Under the pieces are notes generated by a model, which made no database searches, was not told where the DNA came from, and saw only the letters and a program-made list of their open reading frames with translations. Below, one piece after another: positions 7,747 to 15,393 of a stretch of DNA of 64,000 bases (its first letter is position 1; every line of letters begins with the position of its first letter). This DNA is from Amycolatopsis azurea DSM 43854 (lineage in GTDB: Bacteria > Actinomycetota > Actinomycetes > Mycobacteriales > Pseudonocardiaceae), in contig NZ_MUXN01000026.1 in NCBI RefSeq assembly GCF_001995215.1, positions 62,001 through 126,000 of the forward strand, written 5' to 3'. The position numbers and the translations under genes are program-made.

Positions 7747-8472
7747 GTGACGTACTTCGCGGATTTGAGCTCGCCTCAGGTGGCCGCACTCGCGTCCGAC
7801 GCGCGCGTTCCCGTGCTGCTCCTGCCGGTGGGCGCCGTCGAACCGCACGGGCCGCACGCGCCGCTGGGCACCGATCCCCTGATCTCACGCGGGATGTGCG
7901 AACGCGCCGCCGCGCGGCTGGCCGGCGATCCCGGCGTTCGCGTCCTGATCCTGCCCGAGGTGCCCTACGGCGTGACCCGGTTCGCGGCCGGGTTCGCGGG
8001 CGGGATCTCGATCGGCGAGGAGACGCTGCACGCGCTGCTCACCGACATCTGCGGCGCGCTCGCCGAGCAGGGATTCACCCGGATCCTGCTGGTCAACAAT
8101 CATTTCGAACCCGCGCAGCTGGCGGTGCTGCGGCGGGTGGCGGAGACCGCGGGCGTCGGCTTCGTCGACCTGGTCCGCCGCCGGTACGCGGCCCGGCTCA
8201 CCGACGAGTTCCGCTCCGGTGAGTGCCACGCCGGGCAGTACGAGACGTCGCTGGTGCTCGCCGACCGGCCGGAACTCGTCGACGCCGCCGTCCAGCGCGA
8301 CCTGCCCGCGGTCCACGTCGACCTTGCGCGCGGCGGGGTCACGGACTTCACCTCGGCCGGGATGACCGAGGCCTACTGCGGGACCCCCGCCCAGGCGACC
8401 GCGGAGGAAGGCGAGAAGACCTTCTCGGTGCTCACCGACATCCTGGTCGAAGCGATCCGGGAGCTGGCATGA
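7747..8472 (+). CDS. Creatininase-family amidohydrolase (candidate formylkynurenine deformylase)
   Basis: A 241-residue creatininase-family protein, metal-dependent hydrolases of cyclic amides and formamides. Metal-site motifs are present: VGAVEPHGPHAPLGTD (E, H and D ligands, residues ~25-40) and CHAGQYETS (H and E). The usual NGHGGN segment is replaced by VNNHFEPAQ, so substrate handling differs from creatininase. The family includes the archaeal deformylase ArfB. No classical kynurenine formamidase lies nearby, and this gene faces kynA/kynU across a shared operator, so deformylation of N-formylkynurenine is a reasonable inference. GTG 7747 is the likely start, although no clear ribosome-binding site is seen. 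It overlaps the ligase gene by ATGA. Confidence 0.75.
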   Translation: MTYFADLSSPQVAALASDARVPVLLLPVGAVEPHGPHAPLGTDPLISRGMCERAAARLAGDPGVRVLILPEVPYGVTRFAAGFAGGISIGEETLHALLTDICGALAEQGFTRILLVNNHFEPAQLAVLRRVAETAGVGFVDLVRRRYAARLTDEFRSGECHAGQYETSLVLADRPELVDAAVQRDLPAVHVDLARGGVTDFTSAGMTEAYCGTPAQATAEEGEKTFSVLTDILVEAIRELA

Positions 8473-9971
8473 CCTTCAATCTGGCGACCCATTTCGTCGA
8501 CCGCCTCCCCGGCGAGCGCACGGCGTTGCTGTGCGGCGACGAGGAAGTCACGTACGCGGACCTGGCCGCGCTGGTGAACCGCGCCGGGAACGTGCTGCGC
8601 GACCTCGGTGTCCGAAGTGGACAGCGAGTCTTGCTGGCGCTGAACGACAGCGTCGAGTTCGTGGCCGTCTGGTACGCGGCGCAGAAGATCGGCGCGGTCA
8701 CCGCCGAGGTCTATTCGTTCCTGCAGCCCAAGGATTACGCGTACTACTTGAAGTACACCGAGGCCGTCGTCGTCATCGCGGACGGCTCGACCCTGCCCGC
8801 GCTGCGCGAGGCCGGGGCGCGGAACCTGCTGGTGGTCGGCGACGTCGACCTGGCGCCCGGTGAACACTCGTTCACGTCGCTGGTGGCGTCGGCGGCCGCC
8901 GAACTGGAGGCCGCGCCGACCACTTTGGACGACGTCGCGATCTGGAAGTTCACCACCGGGAGCACCGGATCCCCCAAGGCCTGCGTGCATCCGGCACGCA
9001 GCGCGCTGGAAAGCTTCGACCGGTACGCGCTCGGTGTCCTCGGTCTCCGCGAAGACGACCGCGTGCTCGCCGTGCCGAAGCTGTTCTTCGGCTACGCGCG
9101 GGATCTGACCGCGTTGTTCCCGTTCGGCGTCGGCGCGTCCGGGATCGTGTTCCCGCAGCGCAGCACCGCCGACCTGCTCTTCTCGCTGATCGAGCGCTAC
9201 CGGCCGACGGTCCTGGTCAACGTGCCGACCATGATGAGCGCGATGATCGCCCATCCTTCGGCGGCGGAAGTGGACATGAGTTCGCTGCGGCTGGCGACGT
9301 CGGCGGGCGAGGCGTTGCCTTCCGAGCTGCATCGCAAATGGGACAGCCTGTTCGGTGTCCCGGTGATCGACGGCATCGGGTCGTCCGAGGCGTACCACAT
9401 CTATCTGTCCAATGTGCCCGGTGCGCAGCGGGTCGGCAGTCTCGGCCGCGAGGTCCCCGGCTACACCGCGCGGATCCTGGACGAGAGCGGCGATCCGTTG
9501 CCGGACGGCGAGATCGGCACGCTGGAGGTCACCGGCCCGACCGTCGCGCGCGAGTACTACGGCGACGCGGAGAAGACCGCGCGGACGTTCCACGGCGACA
9601 CCCTGCGCACCGGCGACCTGTTCAGCCGCGACACCGACGGCTTCTTCCACCATCACGGCCGCGCCGACGACCTGCTGAAGGTGTCCGGTGTGTTCGTCGC
9701 GCCGAGCGAGATCGAAGACTGCCTCATCGGCCATCCCGCCGTCGTCGACTGCGCGGTGCTGGGCGCGACCGTCGACGGTCTGGTGGTCCCGCGCGCCTGC
9801 GTCGTGCTGGCGGAGGGCGCTTCGGTGACCGCCGAAGAACTGAAGGATCACGCGCGGGCGCATCTGGCGAAGCACAAGTATCCGCGCGAGGTGGTGTTCG
9901 TGACCGAACTCCCCCGCACCGCCAACGGAAAGCTCGATCGGCGCGCCTTGCGCCGGGTGGAGGCAGAGTGA
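8469..9971 (+). CDS. Benzoate-CoA-ligase-like (probable 2-aminobenzoate-CoA) ligase
   Basis: A 500-residue AMP-forming acyl/aryl-CoA ligase. The adenylation P-loop TTGSTGSPK is near residue 160. GIGSSEAYH, the TGDLFSRDTDGFFHHHGRADD hinge region and the C-terminal NGKLDRR with the catalytic lysine follow in the usual order. It resembles benzoate-CoA ligases more than long-chain fatty acid ligases. Beside a kynureninase the likely substrate is anthranilate, giving anthraniloyl-CoA, as in the aerobic CoA-thioester pathway of 2-aminobenzoate. It is coupled to both neighbours by 4-bp overlaps. Substrate assignment is inference. Confidence 0.85.
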   Translation: MTFNLATHFVDRLPGERTALLCGDEEVTYADLAALVNRAGNVLRDLGVRSGQRVLLALNDSVEFVAVWYAAQKIGAVTAEVYSFLQPKDYAYYLKYTEAVVVIADGSTLPALREAGARNLLVVGDVDLAPGEHSFTSLVASAAAELEAAPTTLDDVAIWKFTTGSTGSPKACVHPARSALESFDRYALGVLGLREDDRVLAVPKLFFGYARDLTALFPFGVGASGIVFPQRSTADLLFSLIERYRPTVLVNVPTMMSAMIAHPSAAEVDMSSLRLATSAGEALPSELHRKWDSLFGVPVIDGIGSSEAYHIYLSNVPGAQRVGSLGREVPGYTARILDESGDPLPDGEIGTLEVTGPTVAREYYGDAEKTARTFHGDTLRTGDLFSRDTDGFFHHHGRADDLLKVSGVFVAPSEIEDCLIGHPAVVDCAVLGATVDGLVVPRACVVLAEGASVTAEELKDHARAHLAKHKYPREVVFVTELPRTANGKLDRRALRRVEAE

Positions 9972-10660
9972 GCAGGATCGTCGTCGTCACCGGCGGGACA
10001 CGCGGGATCGGCGCGGCCATCGCCGCCCGGTTCCAGGCCGCCGGGGACAAGGTGCACGCCCCGGGACGGGCCGACTGCGACGTCACCGACGAGGACGCCG
10101 TCGCGCGGTACTTCGACGGTCTCGGCCCGGTGGACGTGCTGGTGAACAACGCCGGGATCTCCGCGAGCGCGCCGCTGGCGAAGACGTCGCTGGAGCAGTG
10201 GCGGACCCAGATCGAGGTCAACGCGACCGGCGCTTTCCTGTGTACACGGGCGGTTCTGCCCGGCATGCGATCGCGGGACACCGGCAGGATCGTCACCGTC
10301 GCCTCGACGGCGTCGCACATCGGCTACCGCTACACGGCCGGATACACCGCGTCGAAACACGCCGCCGTCGGCCTGATGCGCGCGACCGCCGCCGAGGTCG
10401 TCGGCACCGGCGTCACCGCGAACGCCGTCTGCCCGGCCTTCGTGCGCACCGACATGACGGCCGCCTCGGTGGCCCGGATCCAGGAACGGACCGGTCGCGA
10501 CGAGGCAGGTGCGGAAGCCGCCCTCGCCGCCGCGTCCCCGCTCGGGCGCCTGCTCGAACCCGACGAGGTCGCCCACGCGGTGACCTTCTTCGCCGCGGCC
10601 GAAGCCGCCGCGATCAACGGACAGACACTCGTCCTCGATGGAGGTGGGATCCAGTCATGA
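9968..10660 (+). CDS. SDR-family 3-hydroxyacyl-CoA dehydrogenase-like protein
   Basis: A 230-residue short-chain dehydrogenase/reductase with the NAD(P) motif TGGTRGIGAAIA at the N-terminus, NNAG near 80, and the catalytic S/Y/K set (VASTAS, then YTASKHA). It starts at GTG in a GTGA overlap with the ligase and ends in an ATGA overlap with the enoyl-CoA hydratase. In this operon a beta-oxidation-like hydroxyacyl-CoA oxidation, after ring dearomatisation, is the most sensible job. The actual substrate cannot be read from the sequence. Confidence 0.85.
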   Translation: MSRIVVVTGGTRGIGAAIAARFQAAGDKVHAPGRADCDVTDEDAVARYFDGLGPVDVLVNNAGISASAPLAKTSLEQWRTQIEVNATGAFLCTRAVLPGMRSRDTGRIVTVASTASHIGYRYTAGYTASKHAAVGLMRATAAEVVGTGVTANAVCPAFVRTDMTAASVARIQERTGRDEAGAEAALAAASPLGRLLEPDEVAHAVTFFAAAEAAAINGQTLVLDGGGIQS

Positions 10661-11484
10661 GCCCGTTCCGCGCCACGCCGCCGATCACGGCGAAGTGGGA
10701 ACATTTCGAGTTCACTGTGGACGATGGTGTCGCCACGGTCACCTTGGACCGCCCCGAAAAGCTGAATGCGCTCACCTTCGACATCTACGCGGACCTCCGC
10801 GACCTCCTGGCCGAATTGCCGCACCGCGGCGATGTCCGGGTACTGGTCATCACCGGCCGCGGGCGCGGATTCTGCTCCGGCGGCGACGTCGAGGAGATCA
10901 TCGGCGAACTCCAGAAAATGGACTCCGCGGAACTGCTCGAATTCACCCGCATGACCGGCGCGGTGGTGAAGGCGCTGCGGGAATGCCCCATCCCGGTGAT
11001 CGCCGCGGTGAACGGTGTCGCGGCGGGCGCCGGTTCCGTGATCGCGCTGGCCAGCGACTTCCGGTTGCTGGCGTCGTCGGCGAAGTTCGCTTTCCTCTTC
11101 ACGAAGGTCGGCCTGGCGGGCGCGGACATGGGCTCGGCCTACCTGCTGCCGCGGCTGGTCGGCCTGGGCCGGGCGACGGAACTGCTGATGCTGGGCGACA
11201 AGATCGACGCCGCTCGGGCCGAGGCCATCGGGCTGGCTTCCCAGGTCGTCCCGGATTCCTCGCTGCTGTCTGAGGCTACTTCGTTGGCACGGCGGTTGGC
11301 CGACGGTCCGGCGCTGGCGTACGGGACGACGAAGGTGCTGCTGACGCGCGAACTGGACATGGACCTGGGTAGTTCCATCGAACTCGAAGCGATCACACAG
11401 GCCTTGCTGATGACCGCCAAGGACCATGGGGAGTTTTACGCGGCCTGGACGGCCGGGCGGTCGCCGCGCTGGACCGGCCGATGA
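10657..11484 (+). CDS. Enoyl-CoA hydratase/isomerase family protein
   Basis: A 275-residue crotonase-fold protein. The oxyanion-hole segments GFCSGGDVEEI (about 68-78) and VAAGAGSVIALASDFRL (about 122-138) are both present, and TKVGLAGADMGSAYLLPRLVG covers the usual catalytic region, with D in place of the common E. It is the last gene of the ligase operon. By context it would hydrate or hydrolyse an alicyclic enoyl-CoA intermediate of anthraniloyl-CoA breakdown. The ring-modifying 2-aminobenzoyl-CoA monooxygenase/reductase expected for such a pathway is not in the window. Confidence 0.85.
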   Translation: MSPFRATPPITAKWEHFEFTVDDGVATVTLDRPEKLNALTFDIYADLRDLLAELPHRGDVRVLVITGRGRGFCSGGDVEEIIGELQKMDSAELLEFTRMTGAVVKALRECPIPVIAAVNGVAAGAGSVIALASDFRLLASSAKFAFLFTKVGLAGADMGSAYLLPRLVGLGRATELLMLGDKIDAARAEAIGLASQVVPDSSLLSEATSLARRLADGPALAYGTTKVLLTRELDMDLGSSIELEAITQALLMTAKDHGEFYAAWTAGRSPRWTGR

Positions 11485-11541
11485 CCTGATCCCCACGTCC
11501 GATCGGCGGTTCCGGCCGCTGACCGGGTTTCGCCATACTCC

Positions 11542-11808
11542 GGTGAGCGGCGCACTCGGGCGAATCGGGGAGGGGTTCACGTGGTGCGGGGAATCCAGCG
11601 TCGCCGGACTCCCGGGTCAGGCGCTGCGCTGGGCCCCGGACGGCACCGTGACCGTGCTGCCGCCCCTGCCCGGCGGGCAATGGACGAACCGGACGCACCG
11701 GACCAAGGCCAACGGCATCAACGCCCGCGGCGACATCGTGGGCTTGTCCGACAACGGCGACGGCCAATTGCGCGCGGTGCGCTGGCTCGCCGCCACCGAC
11801 CGGCCGCA
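11542..11808 (+). pseudogene. Fragment of a HAF-repeat protein
   Basis: This reading frame contains ALRWAPDGTVTVLPPL, GINARGDIVGLS and RAVRWL, the hallmark pieces of the HAF extracellular repeat (hydrophobic-W-x-G-x-L, then IN-x-G-x-VVG). Only about two repeat units survive. There is no clear start and no signal peptide, and downstream the frame runs into duplicated repeat DNA. I read it as a decayed remnant. A very short secreted protein starting at GTG 11542 is a less likely alternative. Confidence 0.45.
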
Positions 11809-11955
11809 GGAGACCGTCCCGAGCGCCACGTTCGAGACGGTGACCGTCCCGGGCGTGGCGCTCGAGACACGACCGACGTCCCGCAATCAGTCCTCTAAAT
11901 GCGGTGACCAGAAGCCTCCAGCAACCGGTCGGATAGGACGCGGCACCGGTCCCCC
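11809..11955. repeat. Mosaic duplicate of the 13.7-14.0 kb region
   Basis: Bases 11809-11849 match 13681-13721 with about three mismatches. Bases 11857-11955 match 13873-13975 with a few changes and small indels. The second part copies the 3' end of the WYL regulator gene and its flank. The two matching blocks are joined here but lie about 150 bp apart in the other copy, so one copy has been rearranged. Confidence 0.8.
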
Positions 11956-11974
11956 AGTAACCGATCCCGCGCAT

Positions 11975-12230
11975 GGTGGTCGTGAGTGTTTTGGGTCGTT
12001 CTAACGACACTTTTCACTCACGACCCACCTGACCGAGGCGGTGGTTTCGCGTGGCTGGTCGGACGGCACATGCGCGCAGCCGGGTCCTGTCCCTCCGATC
12101 ACGAGTGTCGTCCGTCTGATCACGAGTGTCGTCCCTTCCGTCACGCGAAACCGCCCGTCCGTAGGTGCCTAAGACACGGTTGGCCCTAACGACCCAAAAC
12201 ACTCACGACCCACTTGACCGAGGCGGCGGT
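11975..12230. repeat. Complex inverted/direct repeat block
   Basis: Bases 11978-12000 and 12188-12210 form a perfect 23-bp inverted repeat. A 27-bp stretch at 12015-12041 recurs directly at 12200-12226 with one change. Inside, GATCACGAGTGTCGTC occurs twice in tandem (from 12098 and 12119). GGTTTCGCGTG and CACGCGAAACC also face each other. No coding sequence is seen. The layout recalls a non-autonomous mobile element or a cruciform-forming region, but no target duplication was recognised. Confidence 0.6.
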
Positions 12231-12299
12231 TGAGCTTCTGTGCGGTCTGTGGGCATGCCGAGGGGCCCGTCGCCGGTGCTGGCTGGCGGGCTCCCCGGG

Positions 12300-13577
12300 T
12301 CATGCGTGGGTGTTGCGCCGGGATCTTCGTAGCGGGTCCAGATACTGGGGTGGGATGAACTCCGGGAGCCCGTCGGCCGCCATGCGGACTTGCCAATCGC
12401 CATGGTGGATCAGCCGGTGATGGAAGGAACAGAGGAGCACGAGGTTGCGGAGGTCTGTGGGTCCGCCGTCTGCCCAGTGCTGAATGTGGTGGGCGTGACA
12501 ATTCTTGGGTCTTCGATGACACCCGGGGAACGCGCAGCCACGATCGCGGATGTTGAGCGCTCGGCGTTGGCCTGGGGTGACGAACCGTCTCAGGCGCCCC
12601 ACGTCGAGAGGTTCCCCGGCGGCGTTGAGCACGACCGGGAGCATCAGGCAGTCGCAGGCGGCCATCCGTGCTTCGCGGGCGGTCATCGTTCCGACGAAGT
12701 CCAGGCAGGCTTTCCCGATCCCGGTCTTCAGCTCTTCCAGGCCGATGGTGACGTGCACCAAGGTCCGATACCCGCTCGTCCCGGGTTGATCCGGGCACGC
12801 GATGGCCAGATCGAGCAACTCGGCCCACGCATCGCCCTGGCGTTCGCATTTCATGCGCAGATCGGCCTGGCCGAACTCATCGACCGGGCGAGGTTTCGCA
12901 TAGGCCTCGAGTGCGGCGGCGGTCCGGGCACCGAGCTCGTCATCGAGCAAACCGGTCAGCTTCCAGAACCCGTCCCGACGGCGCTCCAGGGTGACCTCGC
13001 GACGCGGCTGCTTCGGCTCTGGGTCCTTGGGTTCGTTGCCGTCGGGGTCGAGCCAGGCGAGAAGGTTCGCCTCCGCGTCCGCCAACTGTCGGGGACCCGC
13101 CTCCCGGGCCAGGTTGCCGAGGATCTTCTCCGCACTCTCCCGATCCTCAACCGACGCGTCAGCAGGAAGTTTCGCGAGAATCTCCAGGATCTGCTGGATC
13201 CGCTCAGCCCCGACCAGCCCTTCGGCGGCCGCAGCCGCGGTGGTGGGTGCGGCAGCCGGAACCCCACTCCCATCGAGAGCGCGGGTCGGATTCAATGCGA
13301 TCGCCTGATTCACCACCGGCCGCGCTTCCTTGAAGGAAAGCCCTGCCACATCGGCAAACCACGTGATCGTGCTGCCATAGCCGAACAAATCTTTCGCGCC
13401 CCGCGACTCCACCTCCGCCAGGTATCGCCCCAGCCCGGCGGACGCCACCCGCATCACCTGTAAGAACTGCTGCACGCCATGGGCAAGCTCCAGCTTGCCT
13501 GCACGCCACAACTCCTGCGGGAGTTCAGGGAGGAAGGTCTCGGACACCTCTCCAGAATACACCTGAAAATCGAACAC
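12300..13577 (-). CDS. DUF222 / HNH endonuclease domain protein (13E12-type)
   Basis: A 425-residue protein of the actinobacterial DUF222 plus HNH family. Residues ~25-290 form the DUF222 region. The C-terminus has a complete HNH nuclease motif, with CAFPGCHRRPKNCHAHHI, the HWADGGPTDLRNLV segment, and CSFHHRLIHHGDW. Such genes occur in many dispersed copies in actinobacterial genomes and are often thought to be mobile-element-related, but their role is unsettled. The gene is flanked on both sides by repeat-rich DNA, which fits that view. No partner genes are visible. Confidence 0.85.
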   Translation of the reverse strand: MFDFQVYSGEVSETFLPELPQELWRAGKLELAHGVQQFLQVMRVASAGLGRYLAEVESRGAKDLFGYGSTITWFADVAGLSFKEARPVVNQAIALNPTRALDGSGVPAAAPTTAAAAAEGLVGAERIQQILEILAKLPADASVEDRESAEKILGNLAREAGPRQLADAEANLLAWLDPDGNEPKDPEPKQPRREVTLERRRDGFWKLTGLLDDELGARTAAALEAYAKPRPVDEFGQADLRMKCERQGDAWAELLDLAIACPDQPGTSGYRTLVHVTIGLEELKTGIGKACLDFVGTMTAREARMAACDCLMLPVVLNAAGEPLDVGRLRRFVTPGQRRALNIRDRGCAFPGCHRRPKNCHAHHIQHWADGGPTDLRNLVLLCSFHHRLIHHGDWQVRMAADGLPEFIPPQYLDPLRRSRRNTHA

Positions 13578-13636
13578 GTGTTCGTAATTTTAAGTCACCA
13601 CAAACCCCGCGCATTCGCCACTTTCGAGTGACACCG

Positions 13637-13918
13637 CAATTAGTCCTCTAAATGCTTCACGCGAGCGTGGTGTGGTTACGGGAGACCGTCCCGAGCGCCG
13701 CGTCCGAGACGGTGAGCGTCCTTGGCAGGACGCTCGGGACCCGGCATCCTCACCACATTTAGTCGACTAATTGCGTGTCGCCACTCACACCCCCATAGCA
13801 AAGGCCCGAGTTCTCTCGCAACGCTCCGCGCGCCGCAATTAGTCCTCTAAATGCTTCACGCGAGCGTAGCGGGGCGCTCGAGACACGACCGACGTCCCGC
13901 AATTAGTCCTCTAAATGC
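13637..13918. repeat. Short palindromic repeat family (core TTAGTCCTCTAA)
   Basis: CAATTAGTCCTCTAAATGC occurs at 13637-13655, 13836-13854 and 13900-13918. A variant with the perfect palindrome TTAGTCGACTAA lies in opposite orientation at 13756-13774. The first two copies extend to 32 identical bases (13637-13668 and 13836-13867). Further copies are at 11884-11902 and, truncated, 25068-25082. The 325-bp gap 13578-13902 contains only this repeat material and no gene. Confidence 0.7.
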
Positions 13919-14859
13919 GGTGAGCCAGAGGCCTTCAGCAACCGGTCGGCCAGGACCCGGCACCGCTCCCCCAGCTCCACCGGCTCGATCACCTCGAACG
14001 AATGTCCCAGCAACACCACATGCATCAGCAGGAAATCCAGCTCCCCGGCCCCGCTCAAAACCTCGCACCGCGAACGTCCACGCGAGCGAACCACCGCCGC
14101 CGAGGCCGGAATCTGCGCCCGCACGACCGAAGCGGGCGCGTGCACCAGAAAACGCGCCTGATGCCGATAGACACGGCTGGCCACGTTCTCCTGGACATAG
14201 GCCGCCGCGTCGGGCGCGGGACGCGGACGGAAACGCCACGACCGCGCGGAAACCTCGGTCATCTTGTCGACGCGGAAAGTGCGCCAGTCGTCGCGGTCGA
14301 GGTCGAAAGCCAACAAATACCAGCGCGGTCCAGAGGCGACCAAGCGGTACGGCTCGACCCTGCGCAGCGAGAAGCCGGAAGAGGACGGATACGAGAAGCC
14401 CGCTTCGACCTCGTCGCGGCAAGCGCGGGCCAGCGTCATGAGTACGTCGGGGTCGATCGGCGCGCGGCTGCCGTCGAAGGCGACCACCGAGCCGGACAGC
14501 GCGCGCACCTCGTGCCGCAGCCTGGCCGGGAGTACCCGGTCGAGTTTCGTCAGCGCCCGGAGCGTGGCCTCACCGCTGCCCGCGCCGGCGAGCAGCGAGA
14601 CCGCGGTGGCGATCGCCTCCTCGTCGTCCAGCAACAGTGGCGGCATGTCGTGGCCGGGGCCGAGCTGGTAGCCGCCACCGACGCCGTTGCCGGCCTGCAC
14701 CGGATAGCCGAGCGCGCGCAGCCGCTCGACGTCGCGCCGGATCGTGCGCGGGGTGACGCCGAGGCGGGCACCCAACTCTGGTCCGGTCCACAACGCGCGC
14801 TGCTGGAGCAGCCCGAGCAGGGTGAGCACCCGCTCGGTCGTACCCCGCTCGTCCTTCAT
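13903..14859 (-). CDS. WYL-domain (YafY-type) transcriptional regulator
   Basis: A 318-residue regulator with an N-terminal HTH_11 domain (LGVTPRTIRRDVERLRALGYPV, about residues 30-53, followed by GYQLGPGHDMPPLLLDDEEA) and a WYL ligand-sensing domain at about 135-230, where RRVEPYRLVASGPRWYLLAFD is the WYL core. It diverges from a VOC-family gene across a palindrome and probably regulates it. The last four codons and stop (HLED-stop) are supplied by the short palindromic repeat at 13900-13918. This suggests that the repeat arrived at, or grew out of, the gene end. Confidence 0.88.
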   Translation of the reverse strand: MKDERGTTERVLTLLGLLQQRALWTGPELGARLGVTPRTIRRDVERLRALGYPVQAGNGVGGGYQLGPGHDMPPLLLDDEEAIATAVSLLAGAGSGEATLRALTKLDRVLPARLRHEVRALSGSVVAFDGSRAPIDPDVLMTLARACRDEVEAGFSYPSSSGFSLRRVEPYRLVASGPRWYLLAFDLDRDDWRTFRVDKMTEVSARSWRFRPRPAPDAAAYVQENVASRVYRHQARFLVHAPASVVRAQIPASAAVVRSRGRSRCEVLSGAGELDFLLMHVVLLGHSFEVIEPVELGERCRVLADRLLKASGSPHLED

Positions 14860-14878
14860 ACCTTCAGACTGCCAGAGA

Positions 14879-14901
14879 TAGCGGACCGATCCTGTCCGCT
14901 A
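14879..14901. promoter_or_regulatory. Palindromic operator between WYL and VOC genes
   Basis: TAGCGGAC (14879-14886) and GTCCGCTA (14894-14901) are perfect 8-bp arms around a 7-bp spacer. The site lies in the 61-bp gap between the divergent genes and is a good candidate binding site for the WYL regulator. Confidence 0.65.
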
Positions 14902-14920
14902 GGTGTGTCAGGGTGGCCCC

Positions 14921-15391
14921 ATGAACCGCAAGAGCCGCGAATTCCAGGTCAGCTTCGACGCCCGCGACCCGAAGGCCCTGTCCATCTTCTGGCGCGACGC
15001 CCTGGGCTACGTCCACCCCGGCCCGCCCGGGGTCGAGGTCCCCGAGGGCACCGACCCGCTGGACGCTTGGGACGAGTTCCTCGAGCGCGTCGGCGTTCCC
15101 GAAGATCAGCGCAACACCCGCTCCGCCCTCGAAGACCCGGACGGCGTGGGGCCGAGGATCTTCTTCCAGCAGGTACCGGAGGACAAGATCGCCAAGAACC
15201 GCGTCCACCTCGACATCCGTGCCGCACCCGGCCTCGAAGGAGACGAGCGCATGGCGGCGTTCGAAGTCGAATGCGAACGGCTCGTCGCCCTGGGCGCGAA
15301 GCGAGTGAAGCGCTTCGAGCCCGAGCAGCCGCTGAGCCTCGGATTCATCGTGATGCAGGACCCCGAGGGCAACGAGTTCTGTATCGACTGA
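14921..15391 (+). CDS. VOC (glyoxalase-like) family protein
   Basis: A 156-residue protein of the vicinal-oxygen-chelate superfamily, with one pair of beta-alpha-beta units: FQVSFDARDPKALSIFWRDALGY at the start, VHLDIRA in the middle and VMQDPEGNEFCID at the end. The terminal DPEGNEFC is the classical second-half signature. VOC proteins include glyoxalases, dioxygenases and antibiotic-binding proteins, and the specific role cannot be deduced. The ATG at 14921 is preferred over an upstream in-frame ATG because the family fold begins there. It converges on the SMP-30 gene with a 2-bp gap. Confidence 0.8.
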   Translation: MNRKSREFQVSFDARDPKALSIFWRDALGYVHPGPPGVEVPEGTDPLDAWDEFLERVGVPEDQRNTRSALEDPDGVGPRIFFQQVPEDKIAKNRVHLDIRAAPGLEGDERMAAFEVECERLVALGAKRVKRFEPEQPLSLGFIVMQDPEGNEFCID

Positions 15392-15393
15392 GC

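Noticed and set aside
12098-12139. Two tandem 21-bp repeats as a possible CRISPR start
   Set aside because: The copies are adjacent with no spacers and no cas genes are present.
12300-13577. DUF222/HNH gene as an intact mobile intron or intein-type homing element
   Set aside because: No intron or host-gene interruption is visible; only flanking repeats support mobility.
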